64,000 bases of DNA from Streptomyces africanus (GCF_002150735.1 NZ_MUKA01000093.1:1-64000), one strand, 5' to 3'; positions 29,035-37,504 are shown, counted from the first letter of the stretch. The notes: generated from the letters alone by a model not told the origin. Numbers and translations are program-made.

Positions 29035-31092
29035 TCACTCCTCCGGTATCGAGTGCGGCGCGGTCGGTGTGGATCTCGTGGCCGGTTGGCGCAGCAGTTG
29101 TTCGATGAGGCGTTCCTTGGCCAGGGCGAGGTGGCGCCGGTAGGTGCCGTAGGGCACCCCGAGTCGTCGGGCGGCGGCCTTGTGGGTGCGGGAGGCCGAG
29201 ATGTAGGCGGCGGTGAGGGCCTCGTGGGCTTTGACGCCTGCCGGGTCGCTCTGTATCGCGTCGAGGGCGGTGGTGATGGCGCCGCGCAGGTCCGCGGCCG
29301 GGTCGGGTGAGCCCGGCGCCACGAGATGGGAGCGCAGCAGGACGCTGGTCGCGAATTCGCGCGGGGTGTGCCAGGTGCGCAGCGCCTCGAGTACGCCTTC
29401 CTCGAACGCGGCGCGCGCCGGCTGGTCGCCTGGGCCACTCATGGAGCCGGTTGCGGGCCATGTCGCCGTGGGCGTGACCGCGGTGCGAGCCCGGTGTCGC
29501 ACCCACTGTTCCACCGTTTGCCGTCGCCAGTCCCGGCCGTAGACGTGCTGTGGCAGGCCGCCGACGTCCACGGCCGCGACCTCGGGCATCCCGGCCGCGG
29601 CGAGGTAGCGTCCCCACCGGTCGGCGTCTTCGAAGACGGTGAAGGTCACCGCGCGTTGCTGGGTCCTCATCTCCTCGGCGATGGTGCGCCGGCTGATGAG
29701 TTCCATCAGAGGTGAGGGCCGCTGGTGCCCGCCGGGTTGCACCGCGAAGCGGCGGATGCCCAGGTGCTCGCCCGGTCCCAGGGGAGCGGCTGCCTCCACG
29801 AGGTCCCAGACTGCTGCGATGACCGGGTCTGCGGCGCGGTCCTCGGGCAGCGGTGCGTCCAGCCGCAGGATGGCCATGAACGCAACGGGTGTGGTGGAGC
29901 CCGCGTAGCGGTGGACGCGGAAGGCCTCCGGCTGGCGGCGCAGCCAGTATGCGACCGCGGCTGCCGATGCCGGGCCCTCGGCCTCCTCGGCCATGCGCAG
30001 CACGGCGGGCACGTCTTCGGAGCGGAGCGGAGTGTCCTCGATGTGGGGGTGCGTCCGGTAGTTATACAGATGGTCCGGACCGCCCTGGTCGCGGAAGAGG
30101 GACATCCATTCCGCGACTCGTAAGAGCGCGTCGTCGGCGGTGGCGGAGCGCACGGCGTGCAGACCGGCGAGCGAGATGCGGGCGCGGACGTCGTCGTAGC
30201 GCTCTGGGTCCCGCCAGCGCAGGTCGGCCTCGAGGGTCGCCCGCACCGCGTCGTGCGGGTGCAGCCCTTCCGGTGTGACCTCGATGTAGGGCAGCTGGCG
30301 CAGCCAGGAGAACACCGTATTGGTGTCCTCGTCACCCAGCACTTTGCGGAGCAGGGGCTCGCGGGTGACGTAGGCCTGCGCGACGACTTCGAGGGCGCGT
30401 CGGTGGACGGCACTGGGCAGGTCGCCGACCAGCCGCTCGACCAGGGTCGTCAGGGTGTCGCCGGTGGGGTACCACGGCGCGCCGGGTGCGGCCGGGGGCA
30501 CGGAGGCGGCCAGGGAGAGGGCGAGCGGGCTGCCTCCCGCGAAGGCGACGAAGGCGCCGCGCTGCTCGGCGGGGACACCCCGGGCGGCGAGCAGGGCGTC
30601 GGACTCGGCGGGATCGAGCGGCCGTAGGGGCAGTGCGGTGAACAGTTGCGCCCACCCGGGGTCCAGCGACCATTCGGCGTCGGGGGCGGTCCTGCCGGCC
30701 ACCACCACGATCGCCTGGTCGGCGAGCCGTAGCAGGAAGGTGTCGCGCAGCCACGTCTCGAGGGGCTGGCATTGTTCGAAGGTGTCGATGAGCAGCACCG
30801 CGCCGGGTTCGGCGCACGCCGGGGCGGCGGCCTCCTCCAGTCTGCGTGGATCGGCGTCAAGGAACCGTGCGTCCACATGCACCACGCGGCGGCCGGCGAG
30901 CTCCGCCTGCCGGGCGGCGTAGCGCACGAGCGAAGACTTGCCGATGCCGCCGGGGCCGTGCAGGTAGGCGACGAGCGGAGCGTGCGCCGCGCCCGACAGC
31001 ATCAGGTCGAGCACCGCCCGCTCCTGCTCCCTGCCCACCAGCGCTCCGGCTCGAGCCTCCGCCAGCCGGTCCGCCAGGCCCCTTCCACCCAA
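29035..31092 (-). CDS. NTPase regulator with C-terminal helix-turn-helix
   Basis: A 685-residue protein starting at TTG 31092, behind GAGAGGAG. Residues about 15-300 form a STAND/AAA-type NTPase with Walker A LHGPGGIGKSSLVRY and Walker B AVLLIDTFEQC. The middle region is long and without a recognised domain. The last 60 residues (AYISASRTHKAAARRLGVPYGTYRRHLALAKERLIEQLL) look like a sigma-region-4/LuxR-type DNA-binding helix pair. This layout suggests a signal-dependent transcription activator of the MalT class, although the repeat domain usual in MalT is not evident. Target genes and ligand are unknown. Confidence 0.7.
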   Translation of the reverse strand: MGGRGLADRLAEARAGALVGREQERAVLDLMLSGAAHAPLVAYLHGPGGIGKSSLVRYAARQAELAGRRVVHVDARFLDADPRRLEEAAAPACAEPGAVLLIDTFEQCQPLETWLRDTFLLRLADQAIVVVAGRTAPDAEWSLDPGWAQLFTALPLRPLDPAESDALLAARGVPAEQRGAFVAFAGGSPLALSLAASVPPAAPGAPWYPTGDTLTTLVERLVGDLPSAVHRRALEVVAQAYVTREPLLRKVLGDEDTNTVFSWLRQLPYIEVTPEGLHPHDAVRATLEADLRWRDPERYDDVRARISLAGLHAVRSATADDALLRVAEWMSLFRDQGGPDHLYNYRTHPHIEDTPLRSEDVPAVLRMAEEAEGPASAAAVAYWLRRQPEAFRVHRYAGSTTPVAFMAILRLDAPLPEDRAADPVIAAVWDLVEAAAPLGPGEHLGIRRFAVQPGGHQRPSPLMELISRRTIAEEMRTQQRAVTFTVFEDADRWGRYLAAAGMPEVAAVDVGGLPQHVYGRDWRRQTVEQWVRHRARTAVTPTATWPATGSMSGPGDQPARAAFEEGVLEALRTWHTPREFATSVLLRSHLVAPGSPDPAADLRGAITTALDAIQSDPAGVKAHEALTAAYISASRTHKAAARRLGVPYGTYRRHLALAKERLIEQLLRQPATRSTPTAPHSIPEE

Positions 31093-31251
31093 TCCGGGCT
31101 CCTCTCGTCAGGCCCATCTTGCCGTCGAAGATCCGATTGATGAAGCGCTTTCCACGTGAGTAGCACCGAGTGCGGGGCAGCTCAGGGGACGGAGAGCGCT
31201 GCTCGCAGCGGGACATGTCGTTGTGCCTTCTGCGTGGCCTGAGTCGAGTCC

Positions 31252-31755
31252 TTATGCTCCGCCCTTACGGCGGCGAGGCGCGGCCGAGCGGGACGGCATC
31301 GAGCGCATGTGGTCGCGCACCGGCGCCAGCAGGCCGGCGAGAGCCTTGACGTCGTCACGCGAAAGGGGCTCGAACAGCAGGCGGTTGACCACCTCGACAT
31401 GCCCCGGCAGCACCCTCGCAAGCAGCGCACGCCCGGCATCGGTGACGGTGACAGTGATGCTCCGCTCGTCGTCCGGCGAGGGAGCGCGGACGACCAGGCC
31501 CTCCTTCTGGAGCAGGCCCACCTGATAGGTGAGACCACTGCGGCTGTAGACGACGCCGTCGGCCAGGTCGGTCATGCGGTGACTGCCCGTCGGGGAGTCC
31601 CCGAGCCGGGCCAGCAGCTGGAACTGCACATAGCTGAGATCACCGGCCTCGCGCAGTTGCTGCTCGACTGCATGCCGAAGCAGGCTGGCCACCTCGACGA
31701 GGTCGAAGTAGGCGCCGAGCTGCACGGGGTCGAGCGACGGCAGTGAATCAGACAT
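31252..31755 (-). CDS. MarR-family repressor
   Basis: A 167-residue winged-helix MarR protein. The DNA-binding region includes MTDLADGVVYSRSGLTYQVGLLQKEGLVVRAPSPDDERSITVTVTDAGRALL. The perfect palindrome GCTTCGAATTCGAAGC lies 15-30 bases before its start. Two more copies stand before the quinone oxidoreductase gene at 32741, so it probably represses itself and that redox operon. MarR proteins of this kind often sense electrophiles or oxidants. Confidence 0.9.
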   Translation of the reverse strand: MSDSLPSLDPVQLGAYFDLVEVASLLRHAVEQQLREAGDLSYVQFQLLARLGDSPTGSHRMTDLADGVVYSRSGLTYQVGLLQKEGLVVRAPSPDDERSITVTVTDAGRALLARVLPGHVEVVNRLLFEPLSRDDVKALAGLLAPVRDHMRSMPSRSAAPRRRKGGA

Positions 31756-32067
31756 GACCGAAGTCTACTGCTTCGAATTCGAAGCGTGTGGCGTGGCGCC
31801 GTGCAGCCACCAGGGTCTCCCAGGCCCGATGGCGTGACCTCGTGAGCGCACGGTGTGGGCAGTGTTGGGCCCGACTGAGCACCGCAGAACGTCGAGTTCG
31901 GACAGTGCCGCGGCGCAGGGTTACGAGCAGGAGGACGGCGCCGCCGCCCACGTATCCCGAGGACCGGCCATGAACATCCCCTGCTTCGCACGACGTCGTC
32001 CTCGGCCCTCACCGGTGACGGCACGACAGCCCGGCCGCAGCGCAGAAGCCATGAACACGATGCCGGG
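31756..32067. other. Intergenic region marR-FMN reductase
   Basis: 312 bases without a supported gene. It contains the MarR palindrome at 31770-31785. The remainder shows no coding signal, repeat or hairpin that I can defend. Confidence 0.4.
31770..31785. promoter_or_regulatory. MarR operator at the marR promoter
   Basis: A perfect palindrome GCTTCGAATTCGAAGC, 15-30 bases upstream of the marR start, matching the two sites before the quinone oxidoreductase gene. Confidence 0.8.
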
Positions 32068-32643
32068 ATGAGCACCGCCGCGTGGAGCCCGGTGTCCCTG
32101 GCAGTCCTGTGCGCCGGCGTCGGTTACGGGCGCTCGACTCGCCTGCTCGCGGACTGGGTTTCCGAGGCTGTGTGCCGGTCACTGGCAGCTGGTGGCGCGC
32201 GCGCCGAGGTGGAGGTGCTGGAGCTGCACCGGCTGGCGGCCGACCTCGCTCAGCACTCCACCCACGACCGCGTCAGCCTTGACCTGCGGGAGGCCATCGC
32301 GGCGGTCGTGACAGCGGACGGGCTGGTGGTGGCGACCCCAGTGGTCGCCGCATCACCGAGCAAGGCGTTCGACTCGTTCTTCGACGTCATCGGGGACAAA
32401 GTCCTCTCCGGCATGCCAGTACTGCTCGCGCTCGACAGCAGCTCCCGCCGGCAGCCACCCGACCTCGCGCAAGTGATGCGCAGGCGCCTGACCAGCGTGC
32501 ACGCCGAACCCATGCCCACGATCGTCGTCGCCCGCCCCGCCGACTGGCAGGCCACCGCGCTCAACGACGCGGCGCGGCTGCGCGCCTGCATCGACCGAGC
32601 CGCCGTCGAACTCGCCGTGGCGATGCGTTCGCACCGGCGGTGA
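32068..32643 (+). CDS. NADPH-dependent FMN reductase-like flavoprotein
   Basis: A 191-residue flavodoxin-fold reductase of the FMN_red/SsuE group. An N-terminal phosphate-binding loop (GVGYGRSTRLLADWV) is followed by the central DGLVVATPVVAASPSKAFDSFFDVI segment that contacts the flavin. The ribosome site before ATG 32068 is weak. It is followed by the MarR-controlled operon and faces away from marR. Its FMNH2 or quinone/azo substrate is unknown. It belongs to the redox set of the island. Confidence 0.8.
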   Translation: MSTAAWSPVSLAVLCAGVGYGRSTRLLADWVSEAVCRSLAAGGARAEVEVLELHRLAADLAQHSTHDRVSLDLREAIAAVVTADGLVVATPVVAASPSKAFDSFFDVIGDKVLSGMPVLLALDSSSRRQPPDLAQVMRRRLTSVHAEPMPTIVVARPADWQATALNDAARLRACIDRAAVELAVAMRSHRR

Positions 32644-32656
32644 CCGACAGCACTTG

Positions 32657-32670
32657 CTTCGAATTCGAAG
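32657..32670. promoter_or_regulatory. MarR operator, upstream copy before the quinone oxidoreductase
   Basis: CTTCGAATTCGAAG core, identical to the core of the marR promoter site, in the gap between the FMN reductase stop and the quinone oxidoreductase start. Confidence 0.75.
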
Positions 32671-32691
32671 TAGATGTATCGTCATCAACAG

Positions 32692-32711
32692 TTGCTTCGA
32701 ATTCGAAGCAA
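32692..32711. promoter_or_regulatory. MarR operator, downstream copy before the quinone oxidoreductase
   Basis: A perfect 20-base palindrome TTGCTTCGAATTCGAAGCAA, 35 bases from the upstream copy (core to core) and 30 bases before the ATG. Confidence 0.82.
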
Positions 32712-32740
32712 AACTGATCGCAGTGAAGGTGAGAACCCAA

Positions 32741-33685
32741 ATGAAGGCAGTGCGTTTCCACGAGTACGGCGACCCGAGCGTCCTGCGCTACGAGGACGTG
32801 GAGCAGCCCGTCCCCGGGGCCGGGCAGGTCCGCATCCGCGTCGCCGCGACGTCGTTCAATTCCGTCGACGGCAACATCCGCGCCGGCTTCATGCAAGGCC
32901 CCATACCGGTGGTGCTGCCCCATACACCCGGCATCGACGTCGCCGGCACCATCGACGCGGTCGGCGACGACGTCGACGGCATCGCCGTCGGCGACGACGT
33001 CATCGGCTTCCTGCCGATGGACGGCACCGGAGCCGCCGCGCAGTACGTCCTCGCGCCGGCCGATGCCCTGACCCCGGCGCCCAAGAGCGTCCCCCTGGCC
33101 GACGCCGCCGCACTGCCGCTGGTGGCCCTGACCGCGTACCAGGCGCTGTTCGACCACGGCAAGCTGACCGCCGGGCAACGTGTGCTGATCAACGGAGCCG
33201 GCGGAGCGGTCGGCGGCTACGCCGTGCAGCTGGCCAAGAACGCCGGCGCCCACGTCATCGCCACAGCCAGCCCGCGCAGCAGCGGGGCGGTCACCTCGGC
33301 CGGCGCCGACGAAGTCATCGACCACACCACCACCGGAGTGACCGCCGCGGTGACCGAGCCGGTCGACCTCGCACTCAACCTCGCACCGGTCGCCCCGGAC
33401 GAACTGGCCTCGCTGGTCACCCTGGTCCGTCCCGGTGGGGTCGTCGTGAACACCACGGTATGGATGCCCGCACCCAGCGACGAGGAGCGCGACGTGCGCG
33501 GCATCGACCTGTTCGTCCGCAGCGACGCCGACCAGCTGGCCCGACTCGTGGCGCTGGCCGACGGCGGCGAGCTGCGCGTCGATGTCGCCGAGCGGGTGCC
33601 GCTGGCCGAACTGCCGGCGCTCCACGCCCGGGCCGCCGAAGGCGCGGTGCACGGCAAGGTCATCGTGGTCCCGTCCGCCGCCTGA
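32741..33685 (+). CDS. NADPH:quinone oxidoreductase-like protein (zinc-free MDR family)
   Basis: A 314-residue medium-chain reductase without zinc-ligand cysteines. The N terminus MKAVRFHEYGDPSVLRYEDVE and the nucleotide motif INGAGGAVGGYAVQLAKNAGA are typical of quinone reductases. I start at ATG 32741 behind AAGGTGAG; the open frame upstream runs through the MarR operators. Two MarR sites at the promoter imply induction by oxidants or quinones. The damaged esterase gene follows after 29 bases. Confidence 0.88.
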   Translation: MKAVRFHEYGDPSVLRYEDVEQPVPGAGQVRIRVAATSFNSVDGNIRAGFMQGPIPVVLPHTPGIDVAGTIDAVGDDVDGIAVGDDVIGFLPMDGTGAAAQYVLAPADALTPAPKSVPLADAAALPLVALTAYQALFDHGKLTAGQRVLINGAGGAVGGYAVQLAKNAGAHVIATASPRSSGAVTSAGADEVIDHTTTGVTAAVTEPVDLALNLAPVAPDELASLVTLVRPGGVVVNTTVWMPAPSDEERDVRGIDLFVRSDADQLARLVALADGGELRVDVAERVPLAELPALHARAAEGAVHGKVIVVPSAA

Positions 33686-33714
33686 CGCCGATCCTCCACC
33701 GAGAGGAAAAGACC

Positions 33715-34290
33715 ATGGCACTCGGTCTGGATCCCGAAATCGCCGAGGCGCCGGCCCCGATGGCCGGCGCGATGGCGGACGCCACACCACCGGCAGTGGG
33801 GGACATCGCGGCGCGACGCGCCATGTGGGAGCCGATCATCGGTGCAGCGGGAACGGCCCAGCCGATCCCGGCCGACGTGCAGACCAGCGAGCACCACACG
33901 ACTGCGGGCGACGGCGCGCGGATCACCATGCGCTGGTACACCAAGGACGGCGCGGCGCCGGGCCCGGCCGTGCCGTCCTTCCACGGCGGCGGATACATCT
34001 TCGGCCACATCGACCTGTTCGACGGCCCGGTCTCCCGCTACGTCTCCGCCAGCGGCGTGCCGATGCTGTCAGTCCAGTACCACGCGCCCCCGAACACCCC
34101 TTCCCGACCCCGCTCGAGGACGCCGACACCGCACTGCGCTGGCTGCACGCACACGCCGCCGAACTCGGCATCGACCCCGACCGGATCGGTGTGATGGGTG
34201 ACAGCGCGGGCGGCGGCATGGCCGCGGGACTGACGATCCTCGCCCGCGAGCGCGGCGGTCCGAAGATCGCCCGCCAGATCCTGCTCACCG
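33715..34290 (+). pseudogene. Alpha/beta-hydrolase (HSL-type esterase), frameshifted and truncated
   Basis: From ATG 33715 (behind GAGAGGAAAAG) the product reads as an esterase of the hormone-sensitive-lipase group, with FHGGGYIFGHIDLFDGPVSRYVSASGVPMLSVQY. One base is then lost within 34081-34085. The homology continues in the next frame as APEHPFPTPLEDADTALRWLHAHAAELGIDPDRIGVMGDSAGGG, containing the nucleophile motif GDSAGG. Similarity stops near 34290 (ARQILL), so the catalytic Asp/His part is gone. It is a double-hit pseudogene downstream of the quinone oxidoreductase. The remaining bases up to the cupin gene hold nothing I recognise. Confidence 0.82.
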
Positions 34291-34536
34291 AGCGCGCTCA
34301 CCCCGCGCCTCAGCAGGGGGTATGCAAGCCCGTCACACAGGCGGCCCCGGCCCCTCGCTCCGTGCCCGCCGCGATGGGACCCCTCGGACACCGGCAAGAA
34401 CACACTGAAGCACCGATCGGCCGAGCCGGACTCCCACTTCGCGCCGCACGCGCATCGACGGCCGGGAGACTGCCGGACTCCATATCCGCCCGGCACCTGA
34501 TCCTCACCTGACTGACCTTTGAAGGAGACGACTTCG

Positions 34537-35037
34537 ATGATTCCCGACGACGACCTGTCCCGCTCGCTGACCGTGGCGGACCCCGACGATCCCGGTACGA
34601 CGTACATCTCTCTGGTGGGCAACACGTACGCCATGCTGGTCACCGGCGAGCAGACCGACGGCCGGTACTGCTTGATCGACATGCGCGTCCCCGACGGCGG
34701 CGGCCCGCCGCCCCATCGGCACGACTTCGAGGAGATGTTCACGATCCTGGAGGGCGAGATCGAGTTCTCCTTCCGCGGCGAGAAGCACACCGTACGGGCC
34801 GGGTCCACGGTCAACATCCCGGCCAACGCCCCGCACAACTTCCGCAACGTCTCGGGTGCGCCGGCCCGCATGCTCTGCATGTGCACCCCGGCCGGCCAGG
34901 ACGAATACTTCACGCGCATCGGCGATGTCGTCGCGGGCAAGGACGCGCCGCCGCCGCAGCTGTCGCAGGACGAGCTCGCGGAGCGCCGCCGCCGCGCGGC
35001 CGAGTTGGCCTCGACCTACCGGAGCGAGTTCCTGTGA
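34537..35037 (+). CDS. Cupin-domain protein
   Basis: A 166-residue single-cupin protein from ATG 34537 behind a GAAGGAG site. The metal-binding motif 1 is PPPHRHDFEEMFTILEGEIEF and motif 2 is PANAPHNFRNVSG. The C-terminal 40 residues are charged and helical (SQDELAERRRRAAELASTYRSEFL). Cupins of this kind may be small dioxygenases, isomerases or sugar/quinone binders. There is no basis to choose. It is the last intact gene of the IS-bounded island. Confidence 0.8.
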   Translation: MIPDDDLSRSLTVADPDDPGTTYISLVGNTYAMLVTGEQTDGRYCLIDMRVPDGGGPPPHRHDFEEMFTILEGEIEFSFRGEKHTVRAGSTVNIPANAPHNFRNVSGAPARMLCMCTPAGQDEYFTRIGDVVAGKDAPPPQLSQDELAERRRRAAELASTYRSEFL

Positions 35038-35084
35038 CCCGCAGGGCCGGCAAGCCCGGCACGGGTCGACAGGGTGAAGTCTCC

Positions 35085-35652
35085 TTAATCAGCGTCCTGT
35101 CCAGATGATGATGGCGGCAAGGTGGAGTGCGGCCTGGTAGGCGATCGCGAGTTTGTCGGTTCGTGTGCCAGGCCGCGCCACTGTTTGAGGCGGTTGATGC
35201 ACCGCTCGACGGTGTTGCGCTGCGTGTAGGCCTCTGCATCGAAGCCGGGCGGACGCCCACCTTGGCTGCCCCGCCGCAGACGGTGGCCGATCTGCTCCGA
35301 CGGTTGTGGGACGGATGAGGGCCATGACAGACACGGTCCAGGCAATGTCGTCGGCGGCGTCCGCTGCCGCGAGAAGGGCGGCGAGGATCTTCCACGTCCC
35401 CTCGACGGCCCACCTGATCAGCCGTTTGTGAGCGGTCTGGAACGAGCCCGGTTCGTCGGGGAGGTCCCGCCAGGGCGAGTTGGTGCGGTACTTCCACGTG
35501 ATGGCGTCCAGCGTTCGGCGGTGGTGGCCCACCGCCGTCCACGAACCGGATCGGCCGGCATCAGCGGCTCGATCCGATCCCACATCGCATCAGTGATCAC
35601 TCATCGGACAGGCACACCCGATCAACTGATGACCCACCAAAGAGACACGCTC
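35085..35652 (-). pseudogene. IS5-family transposase remnant, copy 2
   Basis: The second copy of the transposase relic, in the same orientation as copy 1. The N-terminal part is broken by frameshifts but longer: WDRIEPLMPADPVRGRRW, then [29 protein letters not shown] and [14 protein letters not shown]. The central catalytic part is missing. The C-terminal part ([27 protein letters not shown], with a 1-base slip before it) closely matches copy 1. The two copies carry different deletions, so they decayed independently. The right end (gcgtgtctctttggtgggtc on the minus strand) looks like an element terminus and abuts the next gene's stop codon. Confidence 0.85.
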
Positions 35653-36221
35653 TAGGCGCGTCCGTCGACAGCGCCCGCCCTCAGATTCCAACGGCCGTTG
35701 CGGCCGGTGAGGGTGACAGCGGACAGCGGCGGAACGTCGACGCGCCAGAACGACGACATCGGCGCATCCAGCGCACGTAGCACCGCGGCTCGCGCCACGG
35801 CCTGTTCCACCACGGCGTGCGCCCGTCCCGTATCAGCCGGCAGTGTGTCCAGCCAGGCGGCGACCCGACCACAGACGTCCGCCACGGATTCGCCTCCGTG
35901 CGGGGCGGCTTCCGGATCCGACATCCAGGCAGCCAGGCTCGCACCGTCGTCAGCGGCGACCTCGGCGAGGGTCCGGCCCTGCCAGCTCCCCATGTCCATG
36001 TCCCGCAGCGGCGGTTCGACCACCACCGCGTCCCAGCCCAGGGACCGCGCCGTCTGCCGGCACCGCTCCGACGGCGCCGTATACAGAGCCGACGCCGCCG
36101 GCAGGGCTCCGGCGGCTGCTCGCGCCTGCCGCACGGCCCGTTCGTCGAGCGGCGTGTCGCCGAAGCGCACATCGCTCTCGACAGGCGCGGCGGCACACAG
36201 CAGCGTGAGCCGGACGGTCAT
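35652..36221 (-). CDS. Histidine-phosphatase-fold protein lacking the catalytic RHG motif
   Basis: A 189-residue protein of the phosphoglycerate-mutase/CobC fold from ATG 36221, behind AAGGGA. The fold is recognisable (ALYTAPSERCRQTARSLGW, PLRDMDMGSWQGRTLAEVAAD, HGGESVADVCGRVAAWLD). However, the N-terminal catalytic LxRHGE is replaced by LLCAAAPVES, so the phosphohistidine is absent. Relatives next to cbtBA in other streptomycetes show, as I recall, the same degeneration. It lies divergently beside the cobalamin riboswitch and cobalt transporter. Its activity is doubtful; it may be a regulatory or binding protein. The stop codon lies at the edge of IS copy 2. Confidence 0.75.
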   Translation of the reverse strand: MTVRLTLLCAAAPVESDVRFGDTPLDERAVRQARAAAGALPAASALYTAPSERCRQTARSLGWDAVVVEPPLRDMDMGSWQGRTLAEVAADDGASLAAWMSDPEAAPHGGESVADVCGRVAAWLDTLPADTGRAHAVVEQAVARAAVLRALDAPMSSFWRVDVPPLSAVTLTGRNGRWNLRAGAVDGRA

Positions 36222-36322
36222 GGCAGTCCCTTCGCCGGATTCCGCCAGTGGGCGGTTCATCGTACGTGGCGTACGCCATGTTGGCCGAAGTCCCGCTTGC
36301 CCCTACCATCTGGGACGACAAG

Positions 36323-36422
36323 GACGACGGCGCCACGGAAGTCCGGTGCAAGCCCGGCACGGTCGCGCCACTGTGTGCCACCCTCCCCCGAGGTGTGGTG
36401 AGTCAGACCCAACGCCGTCGTC
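36323..36422 (+). ncRNA. Cobalamin riboswitch
   Basis: The B12-box core is plain: GGAAGTCCGGTGCAAGCCCG, then GCACGGTCGCGCCACTGTG, and GTGAGTCAGACCC (36337-36410). A closing helix pairs GACGACGGCG (36323-36332) with CGCCGTCGTC (36413-36422). It lies 48 bases before cbtB, whose strong GAGGAGGT site it probably controls. With cobalamin bound, cobalt uptake should be shut off. Confidence 0.93.
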
Positions 36423-36470
36423 GAGTGCTCCACACGATGCGGGACGCGATGTTCCCGAGGAGGTCTCGCC

Positions 36471-36692
36471 ATGGCGCAGTCCACTGCCGCCCCCACTCCC
36501 ACCACCACCCAGACCCTCACGCCGCTGCCGTTGCGGGCGATCGCCCCCTGGGCTGTGTTCTTCGGCGTCCTGATGCTCGTTCTGCTCTACTTCGTCGGCG
36601 CCGAGCAGGGCGCCACCGCACTGGTCTCCGGTGAGGGCGTACACGAGTGGGTGCACGACGCCCGCCACCTCCTCGGCTTCCCCTGCCACTGA
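36471..36692 (+). CDS. cbtB: Cobalt transporter subunit CbtB
   Basis: A 73-residue single-helix protein (PWAVFFGVLMLVLLYFVG). The C terminus has the CbtB metal motif with histidines in EWVHDARHLLGFPCH. It follows a GAGGAGGT site and the cobalamin riboswitch, and precedes cbtA by 13 bases. Together the pair should import cobalt for B12 synthesis. Confidence 0.93.
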   Translation: MAQSTAAPTPTTTQTLTPLPLRAIAPWAVFFGVLMLVLLYFVGAEQGATALVSGEGVHEWVHDARHLLGFPCH

Positions 36693-36705
36693 CAGGGCGC
36701 CCTTC

Positions 36706-37449
36706 ATGAACTCCACGACCGTACGCACCCTGTTGGTGCGCGGCATGCTCGCCGGCCTCGCCGCCGGCGTGCTCGCCTTCGTCTTCGCCTATGTCGTGGG
36801 AGAGGGATCCGTCGACGCGGCCATCGCGTTCGAAGAGTCCCACTCCCATGAGCACGGCGAGGAACTCGTCAGCCGGTCCTTGCAGTCGACGGCCGGTCTC
36901 GCGACAGGCGTCCTCGTCTTCGGCGTCGCCATCGGCGGCATCGCGGCGCTCGCGTTCTGCTTCGCGCTGGGCCGCATCGGCCGGTTCGGCGCCCGGGCGA
37001 CCGCCGCGTTGACCGCGCTCGCCGGGTTTCTCCTCGTCTACCTGGTGCCGATCCTGAAGTACCCGGCCAACCCGCCGGCCGTCGGCGACCCGGACACCAT
37101 CGGCCAACGCACGGCCCTGTTCGTGCTGATGATCGCCCTGAGCGTCCTGCTGGGCACAGGCGCCGTCCTGCTGGGCCGCAGGCTCGCGCCGGGCTGGGGC
37201 AACTGGAACGCCTCCATCACCGCCGGCGTCGCCTTCGTGGCGGCGGTCGGGGTCGCGATGGCGGTCCTGCCGCACGGGGACAACATCCCCAAGGGCTTCC
37301 CCGCCGCCGACCTCTGGGAGTTCCGCCTGGCCTCGATCGGCATCCAGGCCGTGCTGTGGTCGGCGTTCGGGCTCCTGTTCGGCTACCTGGCCGAACGCGT
37401 CCTCGAACCGCGGCCCGTACGCGGCCGGGTCTCCACACTGACGGCCTGA
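36706..37449 (+). CDS. cbtA: Cobalt transporter subunit CbtA
   Basis: A 247-residue membrane protein with about five to six hydrophobic segments. The N-terminal helix LLVRGMLAGLAAGVLAFVFAYVVGE is followed by the conserved His-rich loop ESHSHEHGEELVSRSLQST. Later loops carry YPANPPAVGDPDTIGQRT and LPHGDNIPKGFPAADLWEFR, both CbtA signatures. Start ATG 36706 gives the family N terminus. It should act with CbtB as a cobalt importer under riboswitch control. A very strong bidirectional hairpin follows. Confidence 0.93.
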   Translation: MNSTTVRTLLVRGMLAGLAAGVLAFVFAYVVGEGSVDAAIAFEESHSHEHGEELVSRSLQSTAGLATGVLVFGVAIGGIAALAFCFALGRIGRFGARATAALTALAGFLLVYLVPILKYPANPPAVGDPDTIGQRTALFVLMIALSVLLGTGAVLLGRRLAPGWGNWNASITAGVAFVAAVGVAMAVLPHGDNIPKGFPAADLWEFRLASIGIQAVLWSAFGLLFGYLAERVLEPRPVRGRVSTLTA

Positions 37450-37464
37450 CAAGGAGGCCATGTG

Positions 37465-37504
37465 GCGGAGGGGGTACCGGGGGCGCGCCCGGTACCCCCT
37501 CCGC
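37465..37504. terminator. Bidirectional terminator between cbtA and the GST-like gene
   Basis: A perfect 17-base-pair stem (GCGGAGGGGGTACCGGG with its complement) around a 6-base GC-rich loop, between convergent genes. It lacks a T-run, as is common for strong hairpin terminators in high-GC actinobacteria. Confidence 0.85.

Noticed and set aside
26731-35652. An active composite transposon
   Set aside because: Both transposase copies lack the central catalytic region, and I find no convincing pair of matching terminal repeats, so only a decayed arrangement is claimed.
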